Counted from the stretch's first letter, positions 1-9,345 are shown. The stretch: 64,000 nt of DNA from an uncultured Prevotellaceae bacterium (GCA_900316265.1 ONCH01000018.1:1465-65464), one strand, 5' to 3'. Notes: a model not told the origin generated them from the sequence alone. Numbers and translations: made by a program.

Positions 1-609
1 TTTCTGTTTCATAATTACTTTTTTTAAGTTTGGTTTTGACAGCATACACACGAAACGTCAAATCGTTCATTTTATTTTCAAATTTATTGTTGTACTTTAT
101 TTATGTATACTACGTTTTCGCGGAAATATCCCGTTTGGGGCATTCACGTCATGCTGTAACCGCCTCCGAGAGTTATTCCGAGCCACAAAGTTACAGAAAG
201 TCCCACGAAAAAGACCCCGACAAGACCGAAAATCGGATGCCGAGGGTGAAACTCTGAAACTAGTTTCAGTGAATTTTTGTAAAAATGCTATTTTTGTGCT
301 CCGAAACCTTTCCTTCTGTAATATCAGCGAGAAGGACAATGCCCCCTTGTGTTCCAAACAGCCGAACGAATTTTCTACAAACGACCGTATACAAACGGGA
401 CGGTTCCTTTGTGTGCAATCTCATTTCAACAGATTCCTACCGCTATTATCTTCCAACACCTGCATCTGCTAGATGGCAATCTGGTTAAGTCAGCCCTCTC
501 GAATTCGAGGGAATTTCTAATTGTGGCGAATTCGCCATAAATGCGAAGGAGTGGATGACGGAAGATGGCTGATGTTATAAGTTAAAAAGTAATAATAATT
601 CTGCACAAT
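1..609. other. Non-coding spacer with short palindromes upstream of higBA
   Basis: No convincing gene is visible in this stretch; the short open frames lack family features and overlap each other on both strands. It holds a 16-base perfect palindrome at 254-269 (CTGAAACTAGTTTCAG) followed by a T-run, and two palindromes sharing the core CGAATTCG at 498-509 and 524-537, with centres 27 bases apart. A stretch at 126-140 (ATATCCCGTTTGGGG) resembles the inverted repeat just upstream of higB at 610-627. The gene to the left lies outside the window, so part of this may be its regulatory region. Confidence 0.5.
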
Positions 610-642
610 ATTCCCGCTTTGGGGAATTTTGCCTTATATTTG
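610..642 (+). promoter_or_regulatory. higBA promoter with candidate HigA operator
   Basis: A Bacteroidetes -7 box TATATTTG lies at 635-642, 22 bases before the chosen higB start. An inverted repeat, ATTCCC (610-615) and GGGAAT (622-627) around a 6-base spacer, covers the place where the -33 box would fall. Antitoxins of the HigA family usually bind palindromes in their own promoter and repress it, so this repeat is the natural operator candidate. The -7 box is seen directly; the operator role is inferred. Confidence 0.5.
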
Positions 643-664
643 CATCGAAAATACGACACATAAG

Positions 665-985
665 ATGAAAATAGTCTTTGAAGACACGGACTTGGAAGAG
701 CTGATCACGACGGGACGTAATAGCAAATACAAGAAATATACCCGTAATGCGAAGTTCATGAAAGCGCTAGCTACCGCATACAACTATATGCGATTGGTTG
801 ATGTGGCAAGCGACCTGCGGTCAATTTCGTTCCTTCATTACGAACAATTGGCTGGAACCAATGGCATGAGTTCCATCCGAGTGGTTAACGGAATGGTGGA
901 GCGCATCCTTTTTAGAGAATTTGACGGTGGAATAAGTATAACGGTTTTAAGTTTAGACGATACACATTATGGCAACAAGAAATGA
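665..985 (+). CDS. higB: HigB-type toxin (RelE/ParE superfamily)
   Basis: A 106-residue protein that looks like a type II toxin of the HigB plasmid-maintenance killer group: small and basic, with the SIRVVNGMVERILFRE strand near the C-terminus that matches the family's central beta-sheet. Such toxins are mRNA interferases that cut ribosome-bound mRNA when the antitoxin is lost. I chose the ATG at 665 because it follows the -7 box; an upstream TTG at 629 would lie before the promoter. The stop overlaps the next gene by 17 bases, and toxin-before-antitoxin order is typical of higBA. No catalytic residue can be proven by eye. Confidence 0.75.
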   Translation: MKIVFEDTDLEELITTGRNSKYKKYTRNAKFMKALATAYNYMRLVDVASDLRSISFLHYEQLAGTNGMSSIRVVNGMVERILFREFDGGISITVLSLDDTHYGNKK

Positions 986-1340
986 GAACCCTGCACCCTT
1001 CATGGCTGTGCATCCTGGTATGATGATTAAACCGGAACTGGAGGAACGCGGAATCAGTCAGAAGGATTTCGCCAAAATGGTCGGCATTCAGCCTTCACAT
1101 CTGAGTGAGGTGCTGAACGGCAAGCGTACGCTTACTACAGACTTGGCCGTAAAGATAGAATCGGCCATAGGTCTTCCTGCCAAAGTGTTGTTGTCTGCAC
1201 AGACGCAGTATGAGCTGGAATCTGCAAATCCTGTAAAAGATAATAAGGAGAAAGAGACTATCGCTATCACTATTCCCATTGGCGATCGCAGTCTGCTTCG
1301 TGAATTAGTTCGTAGATTTGGCTGGGTGGGTGTGTTCTAA
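969..1340 (+). CDS. higA: HigA-family antitoxin with XRE-type helix-turn-helix
   Basis: A 123-residue partner of the upstream toxin. Residues about 15-75 form a typical HigA/XRE domain: HPGMMIKPELEERGISQKDFAK, then QPSHLSEVLNGKRTLTTDLAVKIE, the recognition helix and following turn. HigA binds and neutralises HigB and represses the operon, probably through the inverted repeat at 610-627. Residues 76-123 form a charged tail that may wrap the toxin. The start lies inside the toxin gene, so the two are translationally coupled. Confidence 0.85.
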   Translation: MATRNENPAPFMAVHPGMMIKPELEERGISQKDFAKMVGIQPSHLSEVLNGKRTLTTDLAVKIESAIGLPAKVLLSAQTQYELESANPVKDNKEKETIAITIPIGDRSLLRELVRRFGWVGVF

Positions 1341-1352
1341 GCGAATGACATT

Positions 1353-1372
1353 AGGGACTGATATCAGTCCCT
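1353..1372. terminator. Hairpin between higA and feoAB
   Basis: A perfect inverted repeat, AGGGACTG and CAGTCCCT around ATAT, lies between two convergent genes, 13 bases after the higA stop. It has no T-run on either side, so it would be a weak intrinsic terminator or a 3' stabilising hairpin. Confidence 0.45.
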
Positions 1373-1391
1373 TGCCATCACACCTTGGGCA

Positions 1392-3689
1392 TCACAGAAA
1401 ACAAGAACCTATCTGGTAGACGGCGGCAGAGACTACCCATGCCAATCCTGTTGTATATAGCGCAGCAAAGCATGCCCAACGCCACGAGCCACTCTCGTTC
1501 TTAATGGCTACAATCGTGGCAATACAAGGGAAGTAAAGCAACACGAAAATCAGGAAGGCATAGGCCACCAACGGTGTAAAGTTGTAAGCGTCGCCATAGA
1601 GCACACCAATTGTCGAGGCCACAATCTCCTTGGCACCAACACCCGTCAGCAGACTGATGTCAAGGCGCCAGTCAAAGCCCTGTGGTGTGAACAGCGGTTC
1701 CATTAACTTTCCAAGCATTCCGATGAAGCTGTCCTCCAGGCTTGGAGCAACACCCATCGTACCGAAATAGCCCAACGCCCAGACGATGATGGAGGCCACA
1801 AGAATCACTCCTCCCATCTTCTTCAGATACTGCTTGCCTTTCTCCCATGTATGGCGGAAGATAGCCTTAGCCGTCGGGAAACGATAAGGTGGCAACTCCA
1901 TCACAAATGGAACATCTTCGCCTTTGATGACCCAGCGACTCAAGATGCGCGCCACGATGACACTCATCACGATGCCTACCGCATAGAGCGACACCATCAC
2001 CCAACTCTGATAATTCTGTGCAAAGAAGGCGCCAATAATCATGATGTATATCGGCAAACGGGCTGAGCACGACATCATAGGCAACACCAACATGGTAATC
2101 AGTCGTGCACGACGACTCTCAACGGTTCTTGTAGCCATCACCGCAGGGACATTACAGCCGAAGCCCATAATGAGTGGAATGAAGGACTTACCGTGTAAGC
2201 CCATCTTGTGCATCAGCTTATCCATGATGAAGGCCGCACGCGCCATATAGCCAGAGTCTTCCATCAACGAGATGAACGTGTAGAGTATGAGAATCTGCGG
2301 CAGGAAGACGATGACTGCGCCCACGCCGCCAATGATTCCATCGACAATCATAGCTTTCAGCGGACCATCATCCATTGTCTCGCTGACCCATTCACCAATC
2401 CAGCCGACAGCTGCATCAATCCAATCCATCGGATACTGGCCCAAGGTAAACGTTACCTCGAACATCACCCATAGCAAAGCAAAGAAGATGGGGAAACCTG
2501 CCCAGCGGTTAGTAATCAGTGCATCCAGCCGATGGGTAGTCTTATACGTGTCTTCTTTCACACCCACCACATAGCCCGCTTCATGCAAGGCACCACGGAT
2601 GAAACCATATTTAGCATCCATGATGGCTGTCTCTGAATCGTCGCCCGTCTCTTCCTTGATACGACGAACGGCAGTATCTCGAGCCTCGATAATCTTATCG
2701 TAGTCGGGCAGTTCGCGTAAAATGGCGTCCACCTCCTTATCCATCTCCAACAACTTGATAGCCAGCCAACGCGTAGAGTAGCGCATACGCAGTAACTCGT
2801 TGCCTTTCAGATATTTCTGAATATTAGCTATACCATCTTCTATCTCATGGTCGTGCTTGATATGAAAGTGGCGATAGTACTCGTCGTGTCCCTCGCGGCT
2901 CTCAAAGATATGTATCACCTCGCTGAGCAACTGCTCCAGTCCCCTACCCGTCTTGAACGACGTTGGTACCATCGGCATACCCAACAACGAACTGAGCTTG
3001 TCCACATTCAGTTTGTCGCCGCGCAGCTCCAATTCATCAAACATATTCAGCGCACAAACCACACGCAAGTGCATATCCATCAGCTGGGTGGTAAGATACA
3101 GGTTACGCTCTATGTTTGAAGCATCAATCACGTTGATAATAACATCGGGTGTATCGTCGACGAGTTGCTTACGCACATACAACTCCTCTGGAGAATAGGC
3201 AGACAGCGAATAGGTGCCTGGCAGGTCAACTAGACGGATGCGGTATCCCCCAAAGTGGGTATATCCTTCCTTGGCATCAACGGTTACACCACTATAGTTT
3301 CCCACATGTTCATGAGCACCAGAAGCAAAATTGAACAGCGACGTCTTGCCACAGTTAGGATTACCGACCAGCGCAACAGTCAGTTCCTTAACGCCAGCCG
3401 TATTATGCTGCTGATCACGAGGTGTAGAGGTTGAAGTCATAGGGTTTTCGTCAACGGAGCGCTGTCTTTCGTAGCTGACCTCTATCTGTTCCGCTTCCTG
3501 ACGGCGCAGACTGACCTCATAGCCCATCACCTTGTATTTCACAGGGTCTTGAAGCGGAGCACTGAGCAATGCTTCGATTTTTTGTCCTTTGATAAAGCCC
3601 ATCTCGATAATGCGCTTGCGGAAACCACCGTGTCCCTTTACCTTGACGATATAGGCTTCTTCACCCGTCTTCAGATCTGATAATCTCAT
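1392..3689 (-). CDS. feoB: Ferrous iron transporter, FeoA-FeoB fusion
   Basis: A 765-residue inner-membrane Fe(II) transporter. Residues 1-75 form an SH3-like FeoA domain (MRLSDLKTGEEAYIVKVKG start), followed by a linker of about 28 residues. The FeoB G domain starts near residue 103: G1 is GNPNCGKT at 109-116 and G3 is DLPGTYS. The C-terminal half holds the Gate and core membrane segments. In other phyla FeoA and FeoB are usually separate; the fusion is common in Bacteroidetes. The gene stands alone on the minus strand and has its own promoter. The protein is complete at both ends. GTP hydrolysis gates Fe(II) uptake under anoxic conditions. Confidence 0.96.
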   Translation of the reverse strand: MRLSDLKTGEEAYIVKVKGHGGFRKRIIEMGFIKGQKIEALLSAPLQDPVKYKVMGYEVSLRRQEAEQIEVSYERQRSVDENPMTSTSTPRDQQHNTAGVKELTVALVGNPNCGKTSLFNFASGAHEHVGNYSGVTVDAKEGYTHFGGYRIRLVDLPGTYSLSAYSPEELYVRKQLVDDTPDVIINVIDASNIERNLYLTTQLMDMHLRVVCALNMFDELELRGDKLNVDKLSSLLGMPMVPTSFKTGRGLEQLLSEVIHIFESREGHDEYYRHFHIKHDHEIEDGIANIQKYLKGNELLRMRYSTRWLAIKLLEMDKEVDAILRELPDYDKIIEARDTAVRRIKEETGDDSETAIMDAKYGFIRGALHEAGYVVGVKEDTYKTTHRLDALITNRWAGFPIFFALLWVMFEVTFTLGQYPMDWIDAAVGWIGEWVSETMDDGPLKAMIVDGIIGGVGAVIVFLPQILILYTFISLMEDSGYMARAAFIMDKLMHKMGLHGKSFIPLIMGFGCNVPAVMATRTVESRRARLITMLVLPMMSCSARLPIYIMIIGAFFAQNYQSWVMVSLYAVGIVMSVIVARILSRWVIKGEDVPFVMELPPYRFPTAKAIFRHTWEKGKQYLKKMGGVILVASIIVWALGYFGTMGVAPSLEDSFIGMLGKLMEPLFTPQGFDWRLDISLLTGVGAKEIVASTIGVLYGDAYNFTPLVAYAFLIFVLLYFPCIATIVAIKNESGSWRWACFAALYTTGLAWVVSAAVYQIGSCFL

Positions 3690-3711
3690 ACACCTTATTA
3701 TAAATTGGGTA

Positions 3712-3743
3712 CAAAGATAGCAAATAATTTCGACTTATTCAAC
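3712..3743 (-). promoter_or_regulatory. feoAB promoter
   Basis: Reading the minus strand, TATCTTTG (3719-3712) is the -7 box and GTTG (3743-3740) sits 20 bases upstream at the -33 position. I see no clear Fur-box-like repeat around it. Confidence 0.6.
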
Positions 3744-3779
3744 GATATCCCACAAAAATACCTATAAATGATGATGGTA

Positions 3780-4295
3780 TTACTTGTTGAGATAATCGTT
3801 TACCTTTTCCCAGTCTACTTGTACAACTTCCATCGGCTTGTCCATATCCGTTGCCGTAACCTTCTTATGCTTCACATCAAAGGTCACGACGATTCTGTCC
3901 TCTACGCCCACACTCACAGGACTGAGGCGGAGAAAATCATAATAGAAGCGTTTCCTTACTTTCTCCTTTTCCTTGCCTACCAAACATACCTCATCAGGAG
4001 TTAACGACCACACCAGTGTGTCGCTATTATGCCTGGCAACGTCTGTGCCGCGAACTGTGACCATTGCATTGTCCACTTCTTTCTCGAAAAAATTATCAAC
4101 ATACAGCAAACTGCCGAATCCTATGACGACTCCCCCCAAAATGAAAACGGCAATTTGTACCGGGATACCGATAAAGAGTCCCTTCCACCATTTACGCTGA
4201 AAGTAGTAAAAAGGAATCAGGAAGGAGACCAGTAAAAGGATGATGATCGCCGTCACCATGAACAGGCTCATATAGATAACTAGGTCGTTCTGCAT
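3780..4295 (-). CDS. Hypothetical membrane protein
   Basis: I do not recognise the family. The 171-residue protein has two membrane segments (about residues 5-30 and 38-66) followed by a soluble domain of about 105 residues that begins YVDNFFEKEVDNAM and is rich in charged residues. The C-terminal part is predicted to lie on one face of the membrane, probably the periplasmic side. Its start is 12 bases after the stop of the SpoIIE phosphatase gene, so the two are probably co-transcribed and may work together. The ending DWEKVNDYLNK is complete. Confidence 0.6.
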   Translation of the reverse strand: MQNDLVIYMSLFMVTAIIILLLVSFLIPFYYFQRKWWKGLFIGIPVQIAVFILGGVVIGFGSLLYVDNFFEKEVDNAMVTVRGTDVARHNSDTLVWSLTPDEVCLVGKEKEKVRKRFYYDFLRLSPVSVGVEDRIVVTFDVKHKKVTATDMDKPMEVVQVDWEKVNDYLNK

Positions 4296-4307
4296 CTTGC
4301 TAATCGT

Positions 4308-6308
4308 TTAATTGTTGGGGGTTGATGACTTAAGGTACTGGATAGCAAACATCGTGAGGTCGTCGCTCTGGTCGGCACCGCCAACAAACTGTTCCACAGC
4401 CTGCTTCATGGTGTTAACCAGTTCTTCCGGACGGCTCGAAGCCCCGTTGGCAACATCCAGCATGCGCTTCATCCCGAACTGGTTGTGTCGGACATCCTCA
4501 GCCTCGTTCAGTCCGTCGGTATAGAGGAACAGCGTTGCGCCCTCCTTGAGGTCGAGCTGCTGACAGGTAAATGTCCAGTCATCACACACGCCGATGGGCA
4601 CATTCGGGTCGCACGACAGGATGGTCACTCCGTTGGCATCTAACAATAGCGGCATATCATGTCCTGCATTCGAATAACTGAGATGTCCTGTTTTCAGGTC
4701 CAGCACACCGGCAAAGACGGTAACAAACATATTTGTCTCGTTGTTGTTGCACAGCGCTTCGTTCAGTCCTGTCACAATGATTTCCGGTTTGGTGGTGTGG
4801 GCTGCAATATTACGGAACAGCGAACAAGTCACCGCCATTACCAATGAGGCGGGAATACCCTTTCCTGACACATCGCCGATGCAGAAAAACAGTTTCTCGT
4901 CGTGAATGAAGAAGTCGTACAAGTCGCCACCAACGGCCTTTGCCGGTGTAACCTGTCCGTAGACATCTACATCCGTCCTGTCGGGGAATGCCGGATACTT
5001 CTTGGGCAGCATACTCATCTGTATACCGTGTGCGATCTCCAGTTCATTCTCTATCGAGGCCTTTGCCGCCGTCGTGGTTTTCAAGTCTTCCACATATCTT
5101 GCCAGTGAGTGCTGCATGTTTTCAAACGAGTCTCGCAACTGATGTATCTCATCTTGGTGCTTGATGGTAGGCAGTGCCGTATCGAATTGTCCCTGAGCCA
5201 CTTTATCAGCAGTTTCTGCCAAGTTCATCAACGGTTTTGTCGTACGCCTGATACCCAATCGGCAGACGAAGTTAGTAACCATCAGGATGATGACGATGAT
5301 AAACAACAACACGACACCCATTGTCAACCCAAGCAGGTCAAGTGCTATACGAGGCACCACCACAGCCAAGTTCCAATTGGTGCCTTCCACTGGAGAATAG
5401 AAAAGGAAACTATGTGTGGCATTAATCTTCAAGTCTTCGTGTATCTCATTCGAGCTGTGCTTGCCCTCCTTCATATTCTTGATGCTTTGCTCGGCAAGTC
5501 CCTCGTCGTCGCAGTCCTTCAGATGACGATAGAAGTTACCCTTCATAATACGCCACGACTCAGGGTGAGTCAGGAATATTCCGTCACGTGAGAGGATATA
5601 ACTCTCTGAGGCTTTCCTTGAGAGACTGGCATCATGATCTCCTTCCCACACCCACAGCTCTTCCTGGAAGACACTGTCCTGTTTGTTCAGAATAGTCGCC
5701 ATGAAGTCCAGTGAGATGTCTGCTCCCAAAATGGCTGCCAGTCTTCCTTGTTTGTCGTGTAAGGGGTGCAGATAGGCAATCAATGGTGTCTTGCTGTCGT
5801 GTCCGTCAATGAAAGGAGCTCCCCAGTAGGCAGAATCTACCTTGATAGCCTTTGTGAACCATTCGCTATGCAGATAGTCGAAGTTGAGGTCGGTCAGTTG
5901 GTGGGTCTTGACCTGCATACTGTCCGTACGCCATGCATAGGGACAGTATCCAGGTCCTTTTTGTGGATAGTAGTTCTTCACGAAACTGATGCCGCAACTG
6001 CGTATGAAGTCATTCTCTCTCACGATGCGTTCTACGGAGGCTTGCATCTCATCGGGGTCGCTTAGGTTTTGCTCAAAGTAGAAGATATTGTTTTTCACTG
6101 CCACACTGGTTTCCGACAGGACACCCTTGATTTGCTCTTCGGTGGCGTGCATGCTGCCTTTTACGGTGTTGGCACCGATTTCCACAACGAGAACCTTGGT
6201 AATCGAATACATAAAGAATGCCAATGCACACATCATGATAAACAGTACCAACAGCACCCATCGTGACAGTCTGGTCGCAAACGAATGATTGTTTCTTCCT
6301 TTCTTCAT
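4308..6308 (-). CDS. Membrane sensor with SpoIIE/PP2C-type phosphatase output
   Basis: A 666-residue signalling protein. A membrane helix lies at about residues 15-37, then a periplasmic Cache-like sensor region up to about 325, a second helix at about 330-352, and a HAMP linker (RRTTKPLMNLAETADKVAQG). After a coiled coil (IENELEIAHGIQMSMLP, the typical RsbU-type entry) comes a PP2C domain with the metal-binding GGDLYDFF and DVSGKGIPASL motifs and the late SDDLTMFAI aspartates. Such proteins dephosphorylate STAS-domain anti-anti-sigma proteins and release a sigma factor; no STAS or HPK partner is visible here. It sits 40 bases after mtgA and before a small membrane protein, all on the minus strand. 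Confidence 0.88.
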   Translation of the reverse strand: MKKGRNNHSFATRLSRWVLLVLFIMMCALAFFMYSITKVLVVEIGANTVKGSMHATEEQIKGVLSETSVAVKNNIFYFEQNLSDPDEMQASVERIVRENDFIRSCGISFVKNYYPQKGPGYCPYAWRTDSMQVKTHQLTDLNFDYLHSEWFTKAIKVDSAYWGAPFIDGHDSKTPLIAYLHPLHDKQGRLAAILGADISLDFMATILNKQDSVFQEELWVWEGDHDASLSRKASESYILSRDGIFLTHPESWRIMKGNFYRHLKDCDDEGLAEQSIKNMKEGKHSSNEIHEDLKINATHSFLFYSPVEGTNWNLAVVVPRIALDLLGLTMGVVLLFIIVIILMVTNFVCRLGIRRTTKPLMNLAETADKVAQGQFDTALPTIKHQDEIHQLRDSFENMQHSLARYVEDLKTTTAAKASIENELEIAHGIQMSMLPKKYPAFPDRTDVDVYGQVTPAKAVGGDLYDFFIHDEKLFFCIGDVSGKGIPASLVMAVTCSLFRNIAAHTTKPEIIVTGLNEALCNNNETNMFVTVFAGVLDLKTGHLSYSNAGHDMPLLLDANGVTILSCDPNVPIGVCDDWTFTCQQLDLKEGATLFLYTDGLNEAEDVRHNQFGMKRMLDVANGASSRPEELVNTMKQAVEQFVGGADQSDDLTMFAIQYLKSSTPNN

Positions 6309-6348
6309 AAAAATGGCAGTATGATTTATTATATTAGTAGATGATGTA

Positions 6349-7068
6349 TTACTCGTCTTCGTCCTCTGTAGGCAGCGGTTTTACAAAGCGCATCTCTCGT
6401 AGAATACGAGACTGTCGTTTCAGCATATAGCGACTGGGCTTTGCCGAATTAAAACGGCGCGGATTAGGCAACGAGGCTGCTATCAGCGCACACTGTCGCT
6501 TAGTGAGTTCTTTGGCAGTTGTACCAAAATGCCATTGAGCCACAGCATCGGCACCATAGATGCCGTTTCCCATCTCAATAGAATTCAGATAGACCTCCAT
6601 GATACGCTCCTTGTTCCACACAAATTCGATGAGTACCGTAAAATATACCTCAAAACCTTTGCGTAGCCATGAACGGCCAGGCCATAGAAACACGTTCTTA
6701 GCCGTTTGTTGTGAGATGGTCGAAGCACCCATCTTCCGCTTTTCCGGATGCTTGATATTTCGCATTGCAGCTTCTTCGATGGCTTTATAGTCAAAGCCGT
6801 GATGCTCCAGGAAATGAGCATCCTCAGAGGCCATTACTGCCAGCGACAAAGAGGGAGATATCTCTTCCAAAGGCACCCAATGGTGATGTAGTGTCAGTGG
6901 TTGACCTTCACTTTTCTGTTGTGCCAGTCTGATAAACATCAGCGGCGTATAATAAACCGGCAACCACCGCAATGCTACAACAGAAAGAATAGTGGAGGCG
7001 AAGAACGCCACCACTATCCATTTAATTGTTTTCTTGATGAAATCGAGAATTTTCTTCACGCCTAACAT
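6349..7068 (-). CDS. mtgA: Monofunctional peptidoglycan glycosyltransferase
   Basis: A 239-residue GT51 enzyme that polymerises lipid II into glycan strands at the outer face of the inner membrane. One N-terminal anchor is at about residues 12-35. Family motifs are present: EDAHFLEHHGFDYKAI (with the catalytic Glu), KMGASTISQQTAKNVFLWPGR, KERIMEVYLNSIEMGNGIYG and AALIAASLPNPRRFN. It lacks a transpeptidase domain, which separates it from class A PBPs. The start codon overlaps the stop of the OmpA-type gene (TAATG), suggesting translational coupling and linking an envelope anchor to wall synthesis. Confidence 0.93.
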   Translation of the reverse strand: MLGVKKILDFIKKTIKWIVVAFFASTILSVVALRWLPVYYTPLMFIRLAQQKSEGQPLTLHHHWVPLEEISPSLSLAVMASEDAHFLEHHGFDYKAIEEAAMRNIKHPEKRKMGASTISQQTAKNVFLWPGRSWLRKGFEVYFTVLIEFVWNKERIMEVYLNSIEMGNGIYGADAVAQWHFGTTAKELTKRQCALIAASLPNPRRFNSAKPSRYMLKRQSRILREMRFVKPLPTEDEDE

Positions 7069-7733
7069 TAGTTAGCCTGAGCCTGAGCCTCCTCAATCAT
7101 CTTCTTAGAAGCGTACATGTACACCTCTACGCGACGATTCTGCTTGCGACCCTCAGCGGTACCGTTGTCAGCAACAGGATTAGAAGAACCCTGACCCTCA
7201 ACGCTCTTAATCTGAGCAGCGCTAACGCCACAAGACTTCAGGTAGTTGCTAACGCTGTTAGCACGGTTTACAGACAGGGGCTGGTTAACAGCATCAGAAC
7301 CAGTGCTGTCGGTGTGACCATAGATGGCTACGTCACAGTCCTTATTCTCGTTCAGCACCTTAGCAAACTGAACCAGAGAATTCTTAGCGCCCTGAGACAG
7401 GTCAGCCTTACCAGTAGCAAACAGAATACCAGAATCGAAGGTTACCTTAACAGCCTCCAGGCCATTAGCGTCCTGAACGGTCTGAACCTGAGCGTTCTGA
7501 ACCTGCTCAGCAGCCTTCTTAGCCTTATCCATACGGTTACCGATGATAGCACCAGCACCAGCACCTACAGCACCACCAACGGCAGCACCAATAGCAGCGT
7601 TACCTGCAAAGTGACCGATTACAGCACCCAGGAGTGCACCACCACCAGCACCGATACCGGCACCCTTCTGTGTATTGTTACAAGCAACAACTAAGCCCAC
7701 GCAGAGCAATAAAGAAAGAATTTTTGTCTTCAT
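7068..7733 (-). CDS. OmpA-family lipoprotein with glycine-zipper region
   Basis: A 221-residue outer-membrane lipoprotein. I place the start at the internal ATG (7733) because it gives a clean lipoprotein signal, MKTKILSLLLCVGLVVAC, with Cys18 as the lipidated residue; an in-frame ATG 30 bases upstream exists. Residues about 25-65 are a Gly/Ala-rich glycine zipper (GAGIGAGGGALLGAVIGHFAG), which may insert in membranes. The C-terminal half is an OmpA-like peptidoglycan-binding domain (IYGHTDSTGSDAVNQPLSVNRA, split as seen, and ending near RKQNRRVEVYMY). It probably ties the outer membrane to the wall. Confidence 0.9.
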   Translation of the reverse strand: MKTKILSLLLCVGLVVACNNTQKGAGIGAGGGALLGAVIGHFAGNAAIGAAVGGAVGAGAGAIIGNRMDKAKKAAEQVQNAQVQTVQDANGLEAVKVTFDSGILFATGKADLSQGAKNSLVQFAKVLNENKDCDVAIYGHTDSTGSDAVNQPLSVNRANSVSNYLKSCGVSAAQIKSVEGQGSSNPVADNGTAEGRKQNRRVEVYMYASKKMIEEAQAQAN

Positions 7734-7772
7734 AATTTTTTTGTTTTTAAGTGAAACATGCATTTATGGTTG

Positions 7773-7780
7773 CAAAATTA
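7773..7780 (-). promoter_or_regulatory. -7 box of the ompA-type/mtgA operon
   Basis: On the minus strand TAATTTTG (7780-7773) fits TAnnTTTG and lies about 40 bases before the chosen start of the OmpA-type lipoprotein. No good -33 box is visible because the upstream stretch is the ATGAATT repeat. Confidence 0.45.
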
Positions 7781-7820
7781 TGAAATTATTATGAATTATG
7801 CATTATGAATTATGAATTAT
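7781..7820. repeat. ATGAATT-type degenerate repeat between divergent genes
   Basis: The 40 bases consist almost wholly of ATGAATT/ATGCATT-type units between divergent promoters. It belongs to the class of short AT-rich spacer repeats seen several times in this window (9346-9380, 19281-19322, 48381-48414, 61181-61208). Confidence 0.6.
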
Positions 7821-7824
7821 TTTG

Positions 7825-7832
7825 TACCTTTG
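7825..7832 (+). promoter_or_regulatory. proS -7 box
   Basis: TACCTTTG fits the Bacteroidetes -7 consensus, 30 bases before the proS start. The expected -33 position (about 7801-7804) reads CATT, so the upstream element is weak. Confidence 0.55.
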
Positions 7833-7862
7833 CACCAAAATTTTGAATTTATTGTATAAATC

Positions 7863-9344
7863 ATGGCAAAAGAATTAAAAGAATTAACAAAAAGGGCTGA
7901 TAATTATAGCCAGTGGTTTAACGATTTGGTCGTGAAAGCCGACTTGGCAGAACAGAGTGCTGTTCGTGGCTGTATGGTAATCAAGCCTTATGGCTATGCC
8001 ATCTGGGAGAAGATGCAGCAGCAGTTGGATAAGATGTTCAAGGAGACGGGTGCTCAGAATGCATATTTCCCCCTGCTCATCCCAAAATCATTCCTCTCTC
8101 GTGAGGCCGAGCATGTAGAAGGCTTCGCCAAGGAGTGTGCTGTGGTTACCCACTATCGCCTGCGTGCCAAGGAGGATAAGAGCGGCGTGGAGGTTGACCC
8201 CTCAGCTAAGCTCGAAGAGGAACTCATCGTCCGTCCTACTTCAGAAACCATCATTTGGAATACCTATAAAAACTGGATTCACTCATGGCGCGACCTGCCC
8301 TTGATGTGCAACCAGTGGTGTAACGTGATGCGCTGGGAGATGCGCACCCGTCCATTCCTGCGTACCTCAGAGTTCCTGTGGCAGGAAGGCCACACGGCTC
8401 ATGCTACCCGCGAAGAGGCCGAAGAGGAAGCACAGAAGATGCTGAAGGTCTATGCCAAGTTCGCTGAGGAGTGGATGGCTGTACCTGTTGTTCAGGGTGT
8501 GAAGAGCGAGACCGAGCGTTTTGCCGGTGCTCTCGATACTTATACCATTGAGGCAATGATGCAGGACGGTAAGGCGCTGCAGAGCGGTACCTCTCATTTC
8601 CTGGGTCAGAACTTCGCCAAGGCTTTTGAGGTCACCTATCTTAATAAGGAGAACAAGCCCGAATACGTTTGGGCTACCTCATGGGGTGTTTCTACCCGTC
8701 TGATTGGCGCACTCATCATGACCCACTCTGACGACAACGGTCTGGTGCTGCCTCCAAAGTTGGCTCCTATTCAGGTTGTGATTATTCCTATTGCTACCAA
8801 GCCTGAGCAGATGGAGCAGGTGAACAAGGAGGTTACTCCGATTATCGAGAAACTGCGTGCTAAGGGCATTACCGTGAAGTTCGACGATGCTGACAACAAG
8901 CGTCCTGGCTTCAAGTTTGCCGACTACGAGTTGAAGGGTGTTCCCGTACGTCTGGTACTGGGTGCCCGCGACCTGGAGAACGGCACTATCGAAGTGATGC
9001 GTCGTGATACACTGGAGAAGGAGACCCGCAGCATTGAGGGTATCGCTGAATACGTTGAGCAGTTGCTCGACGACATTCAGGCCAACATCTTCAAGAAGGC
9101 CAAGGACTATCGTGACGCTCACATCTTCGAGTGCGAGAACTACGAGGAGTTCAAGGAGAAGGTGAAGGACGGCGGTTTCTTCCTCTGCCACTGGGACGGT
9201 ACTGCCGAGACCGAGGCCAAGATCAAGGAAGAGACACAGGCCACCATCCGCTGCGTGCCCTTCGGCGTAGAGCAGACACCTGGTGTGGATATGGTGACTG
9301 GCAAACCTGCCAAGGCTCGCGTTATCATTGCCCGCAGCTATTAA
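7863..9344 (+). CDS. proS: Proline--tRNA ligase (short, eukaryote/archaea-type)
   Basis: A 493-residue class II aminoacyl-tRNA synthetase that charges tRNA-Pro. It is the short form without the bacterial editing insertion: motif 2 appears around [20 protein letters not shown] and motif 3 around [18 protein letters not shown]. After an anticodon-binding domain comes the extra C-terminal zinc-binding-like domain characteristic of this type (ending [12 protein letters not shown]). The protein is complete. It is monocistronic, followed by a strong bidirectional terminator. Confidence 0.96.
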   Translation: MAKELKELTKRADNYSQWFNDLVVKADLAEQSAVRGCMVIKPYGYAIWEKMQQQLDKMFKETGAQNAYFPLLIPKSFLSREAEHVEGFAKECAVVTHYRLRAKEDKSGVEVDPSAKLEEELIVRPTSETIIWNTYKNWIHSWRDLPLMCNQWCNVMRWEMRTRPFLRTSEFLWQEGHTAHATREEAEEEAQKMLKVYAKFAEEWMAVPVVQGVKSETERFAGALDTYTIEAMMQDGKALQSGTSHFLGQNFAKAFEVTYLNKENKPEYVWATSWGVSTRLIGALIMTHSDDNGLVLPPKLAPIQVVIIPIATKPEQMEQVNKEVTPIIEKLRAKGITVKFDDADNKRPGFKFADYELKGVPVRLVLGARDLENGTIEVMRRDTLEKETRSIEGIAEYVEQLLDDIQANIFKKAKDYRDAHIFECENYEEFKEKVKDGGFFLCHWDGTAETEAKIKEETQATIRCVPFGVEQTPGVDMVTGKPAKARVIIARSY

Positions 9345-9345
9345 C

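Noticed and set aside
1-609. Small genes in the left spacer (for example a minus-strand frame at 97-357)
   Set aside because: No family feature, signal peptide or matching promoter; overlapping frames on both strands are of similar length, as expected by chance.
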